IMG/VR virus record: IMGVR_UViG_3300013004_000143
Coordinates: 1-28,834 of that record
Reading direction: 5' to 3' (one strand)
Length of the DNA stretch: 28,834 bases
Source: a virus
Shown: in pieces, positions 15,668-23,676 of the stretch
Layout: the number at the start of each line of letters is the position of its first letter
Numbering within the stretch: position 1 is the stretch's first letter
Position numbers and translations under genes: made by a program
The notes under the pieces: model-generated
What the model saw: only the letters and a program-made list of their open reading frames with translations
What the model was told of the DNA's origin: nothing
The model's database searches: none

Positions 15668-16411
15668 ATGGATAATCAAACAAGAGACTACGGACAACAG
15701 AATTTATCATTACCACATGATATTGTACCACTACCATCGGGTGGTGTTTTTTACAAAAATAAAAAACAATCGGTTAAGGTTGGATACCTTACTGCGATGG
15801 ATGAAAATATTATTATGGCAGGGGGTCTTGACTTTACAACCAATTTATTACGGGCCAAGTTATATGAACCCGACATGAAAGTTGAAGATATGTTAGAGGG
15901 AGATATCGAAGCGATTTTACTATTTTTGAGAAACACTGCGTTTGGTCCTTTAATTTCCTTAACGGTAAATGACCCTTTAACAAAAAAAGATTTTACCGCT
16001 GATATACCTTTGTCAGAACTGAATATTAAAAAAGGGGAATCACCAAACGAAGATGGTACTTTCACACTAACATTACCTGTTTCACAATCTACAGTAAAAA
16101 TTAAACCAATTACTTGGGGTGAATCTTTGAATCTAAATAAAGTTCTTGACACATACCCCGCGGGCAGAGTACCACCTAAAGTAACATTAAAACTTCAAAA
16201 AATTATTGTTGAAGTAAATGGAGATAAGAGTATGGCAACTATAAGTCAATTTGTAGAGCAAATGCCTATTGCAGATTCAAAACACATTAAAAAGTTTTTG
16301 AATGATAACGAACCAAGATTGGATTTGAATAGAGTTGTTATAGCCCCATCAGGAGAAAAACTGACAGTGAATGTCGGTTTTGGGGTCGACTTTTTTCGCC
16401 CTTTCTTCTGA
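15668..16411 (+). CDS. baseplate hub assembly protein, T4 gp26-like
   Basis: A 247-residue protein resembling the T4 gp26 base-plate hub family. The hallmarks are an N-terminal LPHDIVPLPSGGVFY, a V..GYLTAMDENIIM strand/helix, the helix MKVEDMLEGDIEAILLFLRNTAFGP, the strand pair FTADIPLSELNIKKG, and FTLTLPVSQSTVKIKPITWGE. The C-terminal half continues with a helix-strand pattern up to DLNRVVIAPSGEKLTVNVGF and a short tail DFFRPFF. T4 gp26 has 208 residues and acts in hub assembly. Lying just before the tape-measure gene, this protein also has the position of a tail assembly chaperone. It has no TATTTAT box, and its ATG follows the tube terminator by two bases, so its mRNA must come from terminator read-through or from a start inside the tube region. 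A second frame overlaps its 3' end by 41 nt. Confidence 0.65.
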   Translation: MDNQTRDYGQQNLSLPHDIVPLPSGGVFYKNKKQSVKVGYLTAMDENIIMAGGLDFTTNLLRAKLYEPDMKVEDMLEGDIEAILLFLRNTAFGPLISLTVNDPLTKKDFTADIPLSELNIKKGESPNEDGTFTLTLPVSQSTVKIKPITWGESLNLNKVLDTYPAGRVPPKVTLKLQKIIVEVNGDKSMATISQFVEQMPIADSKHIKKFLNDNEPRLDLNRVVIAPSGEKLTVNVGFGVDFFRPFF

Positions 16412-16550
16412 TTATAGGAAATCACAATTAGACGAATTTTACTATTTGAATACTTTGTTAAAAATTTCTTATAGTGATTTTGAGAGAATGCCGGTTTTTG
16501 TTAGGAAATACCTTTTAGATAAATGGTTGGAAGATAATAGAGAGGACTGA
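16371..16550 (+). CDS. small overlapping protein, gp51/tail-chaperone-extension-like
   Basis: A 59-residue protein in the +1 (equally -2) frame relative to the gp26-like gene, overlapping its last 41 nt. Starting at ATG 16371 it reads MSVLGSTFFALSSDYRKSQL and continues DEFYYLNTLLKISYSDFERM then PVFVRKYLLDKWLEDNRED. The pattern of aromatic helix, 'SYSD/SY..', 'MPV..R.wll' and acidic tail is one I associate with small proteins encoded after gp26-like genes in T4-like phages and with chaperone extensions. The overlap carries a six-T run (16391-16396) where ribosomes could shift by +1 or -2 and make a gp26-like fusion. No Shine-Dalgarno has good spacing to the ATG: AGGAG at 16350-16354 is 16 nt away. 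Independent start versus frameshift is undecided; that the frame is coding seems likely. Confidence 0.6.
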   Translation: MSVLGSTFFALSSDYRKSQLDEFYYLNTLLKISYSDFERMPVFVRKYLLDKWLEDNRED

Positions 16551-16563
16551 TTTTTCAGTCCTT
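16543..16563 (+). terminator. hairpin (weak terminator or processing site) before the tape measure gene
   Basis: AGGACTG (16543-16549), loop ATTTTT, CAGTCCT (16556-16562): a perfect 7-bp stem covering the stop codon of the small frame. Only TTT then ACTATTT follows, so the T-run is short and termination is probably partial. A TATTTAT box starts 5 nt further on. Confidence 0.5.
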
Positions 16564-16566
16564 TAC

Positions 16567-16573
16567 TATTTAT
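16567..16573 (+). promoter_or_regulatory. TATTTAT box upstream of the tape measure gene
   Basis: TATTTAT ends 17 nt before the ATG at 16591, with AATAAATAATATTGATT between. It directly follows the 16543-16562 hairpin, repeating the hairpin-then-box order seen after the sheath gene. Confidence 0.4.
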
Positions 16574-16590
16574 AATAAATAATATTGATT

Positions 16591-18285
16591 ATGCAGGACG
16601 CTAATAGTGGTAATTTAGATAATCTTGAAGGTTTTAAAGAACTTATCACACCAAATTTTTTAGACGCTATTGAAAGGTTGACCTCTGCCGCGACAGATTT
16701 AAATACGGTATTTGGTCAAAATAGACAAAGAATATCTGAGATGCAAAGGGCTATTTCAGAATCAGAACCTGTTGTTCTTAAATTAGGGGGTACTATAGAT
16801 GATGCTGGTAAGGCACTTGCAGAAATTTCAGAAGGAACTAGAAGAAATGTTTTAGCAACTTCCGAAGACGTATCAAAACTATTTGCGGCTTCCAAAATTT
16901 TGAATACAGAAATAAGTACTTTGGTAGAAAATTTTAATAATGTCGGTGTACAATTTAGTGCGGTGGGGGACCAACTGGAAAAAAGCATTAGTTATATTCA
17001 AAGTATTGGTATGAATACAAGTCAAATTATGAGAACGGTAACTAATAATATGGAAAAACTTAACGAATTCAACTTTGCAGGTGGTGTTGAAGGACTTACT
17101 AAGATGGCAGCACAGTCTACGTTTTTTAGATTCAATATGAGTGATACATTTAATGTGATGGAAAAAGCGTTGAGTCCCGAAGGAGCAATAGAACTTTCGT
17201 CAGCATTCCAAAGAATGGGTATTGCTGCAGGAGATTTGACTGACCCATTCCAACTCATGTATAAATCACTTAATGACCCCGAGGGATTACAAAAAAGTTT
17301 GAGTCAGATGACAAAACAATTCAGTTATTTTGATGAGAAAACAAAAACTTTCAAAATTAGTCCTGAAGGTATGTTACAAATGAGGGAGTTGTCAAAACAA
17401 ACTGGTATCAGTTATGAATCATTATCAAAATCCTCATTAGCGGCAGCAAATTTGGATGGTGTTATGAGACAGATGAAACCTGGATTCAAATTTGAGTCCG
17501 AGGAAGACAAACAACTTTTAGCTAATGTCGCGAGGATGACTAAGGAGGGTAAATACCAAATTGAAATGAAGGGGGGTCAAAAAATTGATATTGACCAAGC
17601 ATCCCCTGAGTTACTAAAACAATTTTTAGATGAACAAAAATCTGCTCCGAAAACATTAGAAGAAATGCAAAGAAATTCATTAGGTATTACTGAAACAATT
17701 GCCGGAGATGTGAGTGCTATTAGAGCTAAAATTGAAGGGACCGTAACCGCACCCTCATTAACAGAGTTTAATGAAATGGTTAGGGATTTTATAACTTCTT
17801 CAACCGATTTGGTTGAAAAAGAAGTGCCAAAAGGTGGTGCAAGAGATGAATTGGAAAATGTGATTCAACAATCAAAAAAGATTTATGATAGTTTGGCGAA
17901 AGGAGATACCGCCGGTGCCGCAAAAACTATTCAGGAACTTGAAGGGAGATTCGAAAAATTATCAGAACAAGGAGGAGAAAAAATGGCTAAATTAGTTGAA
18001 AAATTAAAAGATAATTTTGGTGAAGTAAAATCGAAGTACGATATCTTCAGAGAGAAAAGTGGTACTTCAACCATGAAGTCCAAACCAAAGGAAACTACTA
18101 AGGTTAGTTTAGAACAAACCGTAAATTCGAATCTGAACGTTAAAGTCGACGCGGGAAATGCAAATACAAAACAAATAGAACAATTTTTGAACACACGCGA
18201 ATTTAAAGAGGCGGTATTTAATGTAATAAAAAATATGGACTCGAACTCACTAGCAACACTTAGAAAGGCGTTAAAGTTGCAATAA
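16591..18285 (+). CDS. tape measure / tail length determinator, T4 gp29-like
   Basis: A 564-residue, almost entirely alpha-helical, Ala/Ser/Lys/Glu-rich protein, close to the length of T4 gp29 (590), which sets tail length. Long heptad-like stretches run through residues about 10-160 (for example FLDAIERLTSAATDLNTVFG; EDVSKLFAASKILNTEISTL) and again near the C-terminus (DELENVIQQSKKIYDSLAKG; GEKMAKLVEKLKDNFGEVKS). A more compact middle region includes STFFRFNMSDTFNVMEKAL and a Met-rich helix. Its place after the tube and gp26-like genes and before the baseplate genes fits. I chose ATG 16591 over the TTG at 16585 because TTG is rare here. No membrane segment is obvious. If the usual relation of roughly 0.15 nm per residue holds, the tail would be slightly shorter than that of T4. 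Confidence 0.78.
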   Translation: MQDANSGNLDNLEGFKELITPNFLDAIERLTSAATDLNTVFGQNRQRISEMQRAISESEPVVLKLGGTIDDAGKALAEISEGTRRNVLATSEDVSKLFAASKILNTEISTLVENFNNVGVQFSAVGDQLEKSISYIQSIGMNTSQIMRTVTNNMEKLNEFNFAGGVEGLTKMAAQSTFFRFNMSDTFNVMEKALSPEGAIELSSAFQRMGIAAGDLTDPFQLMYKSLNDPEGLQKSLSQMTKQFSYFDEKTKTFKISPEGMLQMRELSKQTGISYESLSKSSLAAANLDGVMRQMKPGFKFESEEDKQLLANVARMTKEGKYQIEMKGGQKIDIDQASPELLKQFLDEQKSAPKTLEEMQRNSLGITETIAGDVSAIRAKIEGTVTAPSLTEFNEMVRDFITSSTDLVEKEVPKGGARDELENVIQQSKKIYDSLAKGDTAGAAKTIQELEGRFEKLSEQGGEKMAKLVEKLKDNFGEVKSKYDIFREKSGTSTMKSKPKETTKVSLEQTVNSNLNVKVDAGNANTKQIEQFLNTREFKEAVFNVIKNMDSNSLATLRKALKLQ

Positions 18286-18301
18286 AAATTTAGTTTCATT
18301 C

Positions 18302-18308
18302 TATTTAT
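18302..18308 (+). promoter_or_regulatory. TATTTAT box upstream of the first giant baseplate gene
   Basis: TATTTAT ends 14 nt before the ATG at 18323, in an A/T-rich 37-bp spacer after the tape measure stop. There is no terminator between the two genes. Confidence 0.4.
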
Positions 18309-18322
18309 TATAAAATAATTAA

Positions 18323-21300
18323 ATGGCAAATAGTCCTTTAGATTTCCCATCTACGCAAACCTTCAGAAATAGGTTAATAGTTAGAAACTTGGCACCATAT
18401 CCCAAATCGCCAAGAAGGACTAATCCGCCTACGACGTATGAGATAATACAGTCAGACTATGCGGTTATAGATAGTCCTGACGCACTTATAGACCAACCAA
18501 CATTCGCAAACACTTTATACCCACTAAATCAATATGGGGCTGACGGAGGATACGAACAAGTTAGGGACCCCGGAACATTACAAAATACAAACTCAAATGA
18601 GGGTGAATATGGGGTACAGGATGCTAACCTACTTCAAACAGGAATAAATGAGGCCCCAAGTTGGAAAAGACTTAATCCGTATGGAGATACTACAAATGTA
18701 ATAGATTCAGGAGAAGCTTTTGCTAGTTTAGAGGTATTGACATCTACTTTATCGGGACAGTTTAACTCACAACCATACCCTACAACATTTGTTGCATCTT
18801 TCTACTCACCAGCTGCGATATTACTATCACCAACACCGAGAGGTTCAAATGGTAGTTTGAGTCAAGATTCCTTCTTGGCAAAGTTGGGTGCGAGAGTTTT
18901 AAGAAAAGAATTTCAAGATAGAATCGCGAGAGAAATAAAGAAAAGGACAATCGGAAGGGCGAATATCTTTAATGCAAATAGTGGAACAGATGTACTTGGA
19001 TTAGTTACGGGTACTATACCTTTAATAGAACCAAACTATCAAATTACTGTACCGTCAAACCCATTAGTTGCTGCGTCTGATTTAGCATTAAGATTAGCAG
19101 GAAGTTTACTTCCCATATCACCAATACCTGGTTCTTATTTTGACCCAAGTATAAATCCGGGTCAACCAACCACAAGTCAACAATTACAAAACGCATATAA
19201 CAATACAATAGGACAAACAGGGGTAGGTCAGTTTTTATCAAGTTTATTAGGTTCACCTAAAGGGGGCTCACAATTATTTTTGAATAACACGGGACCCGGT
19301 CAGAAATCAAGATTATTTAAGAACTTGGATTTCAATAGGTTCAAACCTGACTACGATAGAACATTTTTAGATAGATTGGCAGGGGCTGTTGTGGGAGGAT
19401 TGGCAAACAATAGTGAGTTTTATTTAGGTTCATCGAACTCGGAACCATCAAGGGTGTTATCACCAAGTGGTTCTTTACCTGTTGATGAGTTTGGAAGAGA
19501 GGTACAGGCACCCGTACTTGGCCCAAATGAAATTGCACAATTATACGAAGGACCTACAAGTAAAGATATTAAATTAGGTGCTAACGGACCAATATATAGT
19601 AATGGTGGAGGAATAGAGGGAGGTTTCACATGGACTTCACCAAAATACAAAGATAATGCGGGTCAATTGGTAGGACCGGGTGGAGACGCAATTAGAGAAG
19701 ATGAAGACTTTAAAGATTTTTCATATGCACCAACTGAATCTACTAATCTGAGATTCAAACCGGGTTCCATATTAGATGAAACACAAAGACTGATAAACAG
19801 TCAACCTGAAGGTGCTAAAAGGTACCAACATGTTGGAAACGCAATAGACCAAGTGAGTAAGATATTTCACGATGGTTATAAGGAGATGACCAAGGGCTCA
19901 AAAGTTTTATCATATATTGGAGATATCGGACAAGAAAAAGGTGCTGAGTATTGTAGAGTATTCACAAAAGACGTTCCTTATTTACAATATAACGATTTAC
20001 AGAAAACAGACGGAATGACAACAGAAGGTAGAAAATTCAACTATTCTGTTTTAGATAAGACATATAATTTGAATATGTACCCAAATAAAAGGGAAGGAGG
20101 GCAAGATTCCACAAATCTTGTTACAGGTAATGATGGTGTATACGCTAAAAAATACATGTTCTCATTAGAGAACTTGGCGTGGAGAACATCAAACAAACCG
20201 GGATATACTGTATCAGATTTACCTGTTTGTGAAAGAGGACCAAACGGGGGTAGGGTTATGTGGTTCCCACCTTATGATTTGAAGTTTACAGAAAGCTCAA
20301 GTGCGAACTGGAAAGCTACAGATTTCATAGGAAGACCCGAACCTGTATACACATACAACAATACAAGTAGGTCAGGTACTTTATCATGGAAAATAGTTGT
20401 GGACCATCCATCAGTTTTGAATGTAATTGTAAATAAAGTTTTAGCGAATGAGAATAATAAAGTAAGGGTTGACTCAATATTAGAATCATTCTTTGCTGGC
20501 TGTAGAAAATATGATTTATACGATTTGGCAAAAAAATATTATACGGTTAATCCAAATGATATATTAGAAATACAAAAAGAACTTCAAACAAGGGAAGTTC
20601 CTGTTGAAAGAATAAAATATATAAAACAACAGACAACAACTAATATAGAAGGGGTTAAGGAAGAAAGGAAACCTGGTATCCCTGATTCGATACCAAAACT
20701 AGATGGATACGTGGGTATCGGAGGGTATTTTGAAAATGACTACCCAAAACCTGATAACAATAAACAAAACTTCAAACAATTATATCCTGCATATGTAAGT
20801 AGTGAAAACCAAAAAAAATATAAAGATAAAAACCCTGACACAGAAGATTTCTTTTCAACGGTCGTCACACCAAACTATAATAAGTTAGATGAATTAGCAA
20901 TACAAATTGGACAGTTATTAACAAAATATCCTGGAGACCAAAATACAATTTCTTTAACGGTTGATGGTAATGCATCTGCACCTGCGAAAATAGATTATAA
21001 TATTAAATTATCTGAAAGAAGGATTAATTCAGTTATACAATTTTTTAAAGAACATGAAAGAACTAAAGATTTTTGTAAAGATGAGGGTAATTCTAGATTA
21101 AAATTAATACCGGGAAAAAAAGAAGGTGAATCGGGAAATAGCCAACCTATTTCATATTCAAATGGGAATGCTGTTACAACAAATTTAGGTGGATGTAGTG
21201 ACGAAACAACAGGTGATGATAAGGCACCAAAAAATGATGTTTTTACTAAAAGAGCGATGGGGTGTAGAAGAGCAACCATCTCCACAATCCTTGTTAATGT

Positions 21301-23353
21301 TACACCTGACCCAGTGCCTGACGTGATAACACAACCAGGGGTCCCACCATCAAGTTTCACAACAGAAGTTGAAGTACCACAAACAAGTATTGATACCGTA
21401 ACAGTTACAGATGAAATAGAAAGAACTGTCATAAGAGACAACATATCAAAAAGAGTTTTACGTAGTTTATTAACTGAGTGTGATTATTTTGAAACAATTA
21501 AAGAAGAAACACCTATGGTTTATGATAACCTTAGGGAAAAATTAAAATTCTTTAATCCGGCATTTCACTCAACAACACCTGAAGGTTTGAATGCGAGACT
21601 AACCTTCCTTCAACAGTGCCTCAGACCGGGAGATACAATACCTGTAATACAGGCGGAAGGAAAGTTGGAATATAATAATGCGACGAACACCGCATTTGGT
21701 GCACCACCTGTTTTAATATTAAGAGTCGGAGATTTCTACCACTCAAAAATTATCCCTGATGGTTTACAACTTACGTTTGAAGGTTTGGATTTGAACCCCG
21801 AAGGTATAGGTATTCAACCTATGATTGCTAACGTATCTATGAACTTTAAGTTTGTTGGAGGACAAGGTTTGGCAAGTGCGGTAGATAGATTACAGAACGC
21901 TTTAACATTCAACTACTATGCGAATACAGAGATGTATGATGATAGGGCTGATGTAACAGACACAAGTTACCAAGTAATAGATAAAGACCTTTTAGATTAC
22001 TTTAACATCGATGTTCCACCACCTAACATAAAACTTGCACCAACACCACAAACTTCAACAAACAACCAAACCATAGGAACTATTTTATCTGCAACAACAA
22101 CAGAAAGTGGTGAAACAGGTTCTATAAATTATCAGTTGTATATGAATGGGTTTATTCAATCAACACAAGATTATTTCACTAATGTTGTTAATAAAAACAA
22201 AGAGATATTCACACAATATAATAACGCCGTAAGACAAGTATGGACTCAAGATAGGAATTATATTTTAGGATTCATGGGTTACAATAGTTCCAAAATCACT
22301 AGAATTTTTGGTAAACCAAAAGATTTCGAGAAAAAGACAGACAAAATTTTCAATGATTATATAACTAATATAAATAATGAAGAGGTCGGACTAATAAAAT
22401 TTATCAAAGGTACACCCGAAAACCCTAAAAACTTTTCTGACAAGGTGGTAAGAGCTTTAAAAGAAAATTATAAAAAAACCATAACAGAATACAAAGGTAC
22501 GTTCCAAAGTTCAGCAACAAAGATTACACAAGATTTTGTAAACATTCAACAATTATTTATAAATAATATTGCAAAAAATAATGTTGTTTTATATACTCCA
22601 GACCCTTCTCGTGGTTCTGACGGATACCAACAACCTAATGGATATATTGTCACGTATGTACTAAGTTCAACTACAAAGGTATTTAATACAAAATATTCAA
22701 ATACATTTGATGAGTTATACGGAGATACAAATGATATTAACGAAGATATTATAGATTTTTACGAAAAAATAACAGAAACTACTAATTTCGATTATGGAGG
22801 ACCAACATACAAAGAAGCGTTAGTTTATGGTGGACAAGAACAAAAAATAGATACGGGTAAAGTTTTTAACCCTCTGTCACCAAACTTAAATTTTCAAAAT
22901 GTGATATTCCAACGTGAGTACTTTATTTTGAATCAAGAAATTATAAATGATACAAAATATAATACTTTTAAACAAAAGGTTATAGGTTCAATATTGACTA
23001 ATAAATCTTTGTTTGCGGGAGGACAAGACGATTTAGAAAAACAATTTGATGCTTATTATAAAAATACTGTAAAACCGGCATTTCAATCTGAAAATGAAAT
23101 TATAAATAAATTTTTCCAAACGATTGAAACAGAAAAACTGAAAAGCTTTTTGAACTATGTTCCATTCGAAGGTGCTAAACAAAAGAAATATGAATTTACA
23201 TATGAACTTGAATCAAAAAATGCTGGGCAAGTTAAAGTAAATAGAGAAAAATTAATAAGAGCTCTTGGAGTTAGTGATAATGAATTCAAAACCTTAAATA
23301 ATTGGGTTGATGACAAAAATGGTCAGGCAATCTGTAAAGTAAAACTTAACTAA
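18323..23353 (+). CDS. giant baseplate/tail structural protein with an OmpA-like domain
   Basis: 1676 residues, with no signal peptide or membrane segment. The N-terminal ~550 residues are Pro/Gly/Asn-rich and probably loop-heavy. Around 684-720, SGTLSWKIVVDHPSVLNVIV leads into a helical segment ending FFAGCRKYDLYDLAKKY. Residues about 854-995 look like an OmpA-type domain: helix KLDELAIQIGQLLTKYP, strand ISLTVDGNAS, then YNIKLSERRINSVIQFF (N893, R899, R900) and, after an insert, AMGCRRATISTILV, the equivalent of the family's last 'NRRV.I' strand. Next come FHSTTPEGLNARLTFLQQC and a beta region with GDFYHSKIIPDGLQ and LNPEGIGIQPMIANVS, suggesting a baseplate hub or wedge module. The C-terminal ~400 residues are helical and lysine-rich. 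Its stop overlaps the next start as TAATG. A baseplate role is inferred from position and the following gp53-like gene. Confidence 0.7.
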   Translation: MANSPLDFPSTQTFRNRLIVRNLAPYPKSPRRTNPPTTYEIIQSDYAVIDSPDALIDQPTFANTLYPLNQYGADGGYEQVRDPGTLQNTNSNEGEYGVQDANLLQTGINEAPSWKRLNPYGDTTNVIDSGEAFASLEVLTSTLSGQFNSQPYPTTFVASFYSPAAILLSPTPRGSNGSLSQDSFLAKLGARVLRKEFQDRIAREIKKRTIGRANIFNANSGTDVLGLVTGTIPLIEPNYQITVPSNPLVAASDLALRLAGSLLPISPIPGSYFDPSINPGQPTTSQQLQNAYNNTIGQTGVGQFLSSLLGSPKGGSQLFLNNTGPGQKSRLFKNLDFNRFKPDYDRTFLDRLAGAVVGGLANNSEFYLGSSNSEPSRVLSPSGSLPVDEFGREVQAPVLGPNEIAQLYEGPTSKDIKLGANGPIYSNGGGIEGGFTWTSPKYKDNAGQLVGPGGDAIREDEDFKDFSYAPTESTNLRFKPGSILDETQRLINSQPEGAKRYQHVGNAIDQVSKIFHDGYKEMTKGSKVLSYIGDIGQEKGAEYCRVFTKDVPYLQYNDLQKTDGMTTEGRKFNYSVLDKTYNLNMYPNKREGGQDSTNLVTGNDGVYAKKYMFSLENLAWRTSNKPGYTVSDLPVCERGPNGGRVMWFPPYDLKFTESSSANWKATDFIGRPEPVYTYNNTSRSGTLSWKIVVDHPSVLNVIVNKVLANENNKVRVDSILESFFAGCRKYDLYDLAKKYYTVNPNDILEIQKELQTREVPVERIKYIKQQTTTNIEGVKEERKPGIPDSIPKLDGYVGIGGYFENDYPKPDNNKQNFKQLYPAYVSSENQKKYKDKNPDTEDFFSTVVTPNYNKLDELAIQIGQLLTKYPGDQNTISLTVDGNASAPAKIDYNIKLSERRINSVIQFFKEHERTKDFCKDEGNSRLKLIPGKKEGESGNSQPISYSNGNAVTTNLGGCSDETTGDDKAPKNDVFTKRAMGCRRATISTILVNVTPDPVPDVITQPGVPPSSFTTEVEVPQTSIDTVTVTDEIERTVIRDNISKRVLRSLLTECDYFETIKEETPMVYDNLREKLKFFNPAFHSTTPEGLNARLTFLQQCLRPGDTIPVIQAEGKLEYNNATNTAFGAPPVLILRVGDFYHSKIIPDGLQLTFEGLDLNPEGIGIQPMIANVSMNFKFVGGQGLASAVDRLQNALTFNYYANTEMYDDRADVTDTSYQVIDKDLLDYFNIDVPPPNIKLAPTPQTSTNNQTIGTILSATTTESGETGSINYQLYMNGFIQSTQDYFTNVVNKNKEIFTQYNNAVRQVWTQDRNYILGFMGYNSSKITRIFGKPKDFEKKTDKIFNDYITNINNEEVGLIKFIKGTPENPKNFSDKVVRALKENYKKTITEYKGTFQSSATKITQDFVNIQQLFINNIAKNNVVLYTPDPSRGSDGYQQPNGYIVTYVLSSTTKVFNTKYSNTFDELYGDTNDINEDIIDFYEKITETTNFDYGGPTYKEALVYGGQEQKIDTGKVFNPLSPNLNFQNVIFQREYFILNQEIINDTKYNTFKQKVIGSILTNKSLFAGGQDDLEKQFDAYYKNTVKPAFQSENEIINKFFQTIETEKLKSFLNYVPFEGAKQKKYEFTYELESKNAGQVKVNREKLIRALGVSDNEFKTLNNWVDDKNGQAICKVKLN

Positions 23354-23676
23354 TGGCATTACAATATTATAACAGGTATACAAACTTTTTAATCAACGGG
23401 CAACAAACAGTTGTTCCGTTTGTTAATGTTCCACAAAAGACAACTGATAAAACTTATGTTTATAAAGTTGGAAAAAGTAGATTAGATAAAATCTCACAAG
23501 AATATTACGGAAGTCCCTTTTTTGGTTGGTTGATTTTACAAGCAAACCCACAATATGGGGGACTCGAAAATTTTATACCTGATGGTGCAATATTGATTGT
23601 GCCTTTTCCTTTACTACCTTCTTTACAGGACTATAAAGGTTCATTAGAAAATTATTTTTATTATTATGGCAGGTGA
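23353..23676 (+). CDS. LysM-fold baseplate wedge protein, T4 gp53-like
   Basis: A 107-residue protein with a single recognisable domain. YVYKVGKSRLDKISQEYYGS is followed by FFGWLILQANPQYGGL and FIPDGAILIVPFPL, the order of a LysM-like fold: strand, helix starting at 'LDKIS..YYG', second helix, then the 'P.G..I.VP' strand. T4 gp53, a baseplate wedge subunit of 196 residues, contains such a fold, as do P2-type tail X proteins. The N-terminal 35 residues (YNRYTNFLINGQQTVVPF) are probably an attachment arm. The start overlaps the previous stop (TAATG) and the 3' end overlaps the next gene by 11 nt, so all three are translationally coupled and probably needed in similar amounts. The fold is likely; the specific equivalence to gp53 is less sure. 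Confidence 0.7.
   Translation: MALQYYNRYTNFLINGQQTVVPFVNVPQKTTDKTYVYKVGKSRLDKISQEYYGSPFFGWLILQANPQYGGLENFIPDGAILIVPFPLLPSLQDYKGSLENYFYYYGR

Noticed and set aside
15751-16152. A 133-codon minus-strand frame
   Set aside because: It is fully antisense to the gp26-like gene, with shadow-like composition and no promoter box.
16412-16430. A -1 frameshift at the end of the gp26-like gene
   Set aside because: The -1 frame reaches a stop (TAG at 16429) after about a dozen codons, whereas the +1/-2 frame is the one with a protein-like sequence.
16585-18285. TTG at 16585 as the tape measure start
   Set aside because: An ATG two codons later is the standard start type here, and nothing upstream favours the TTG.
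17931-18350. A 139-codon minus-strand frame across the tape measure end
   Set aside because: It is antisense to a convincing helical tape measure protein, and its Phe/Leu/Ser-rich translation is what reversed Lys/Glu-rich coding gives.
20995-21444. A 149-codon minus-strand frame
   Set aside because: It is antisense to the OmpA-like region of the 1676-residue protein, and its translation is a low-complexity V/S/L/T string typical of a shadow frame.
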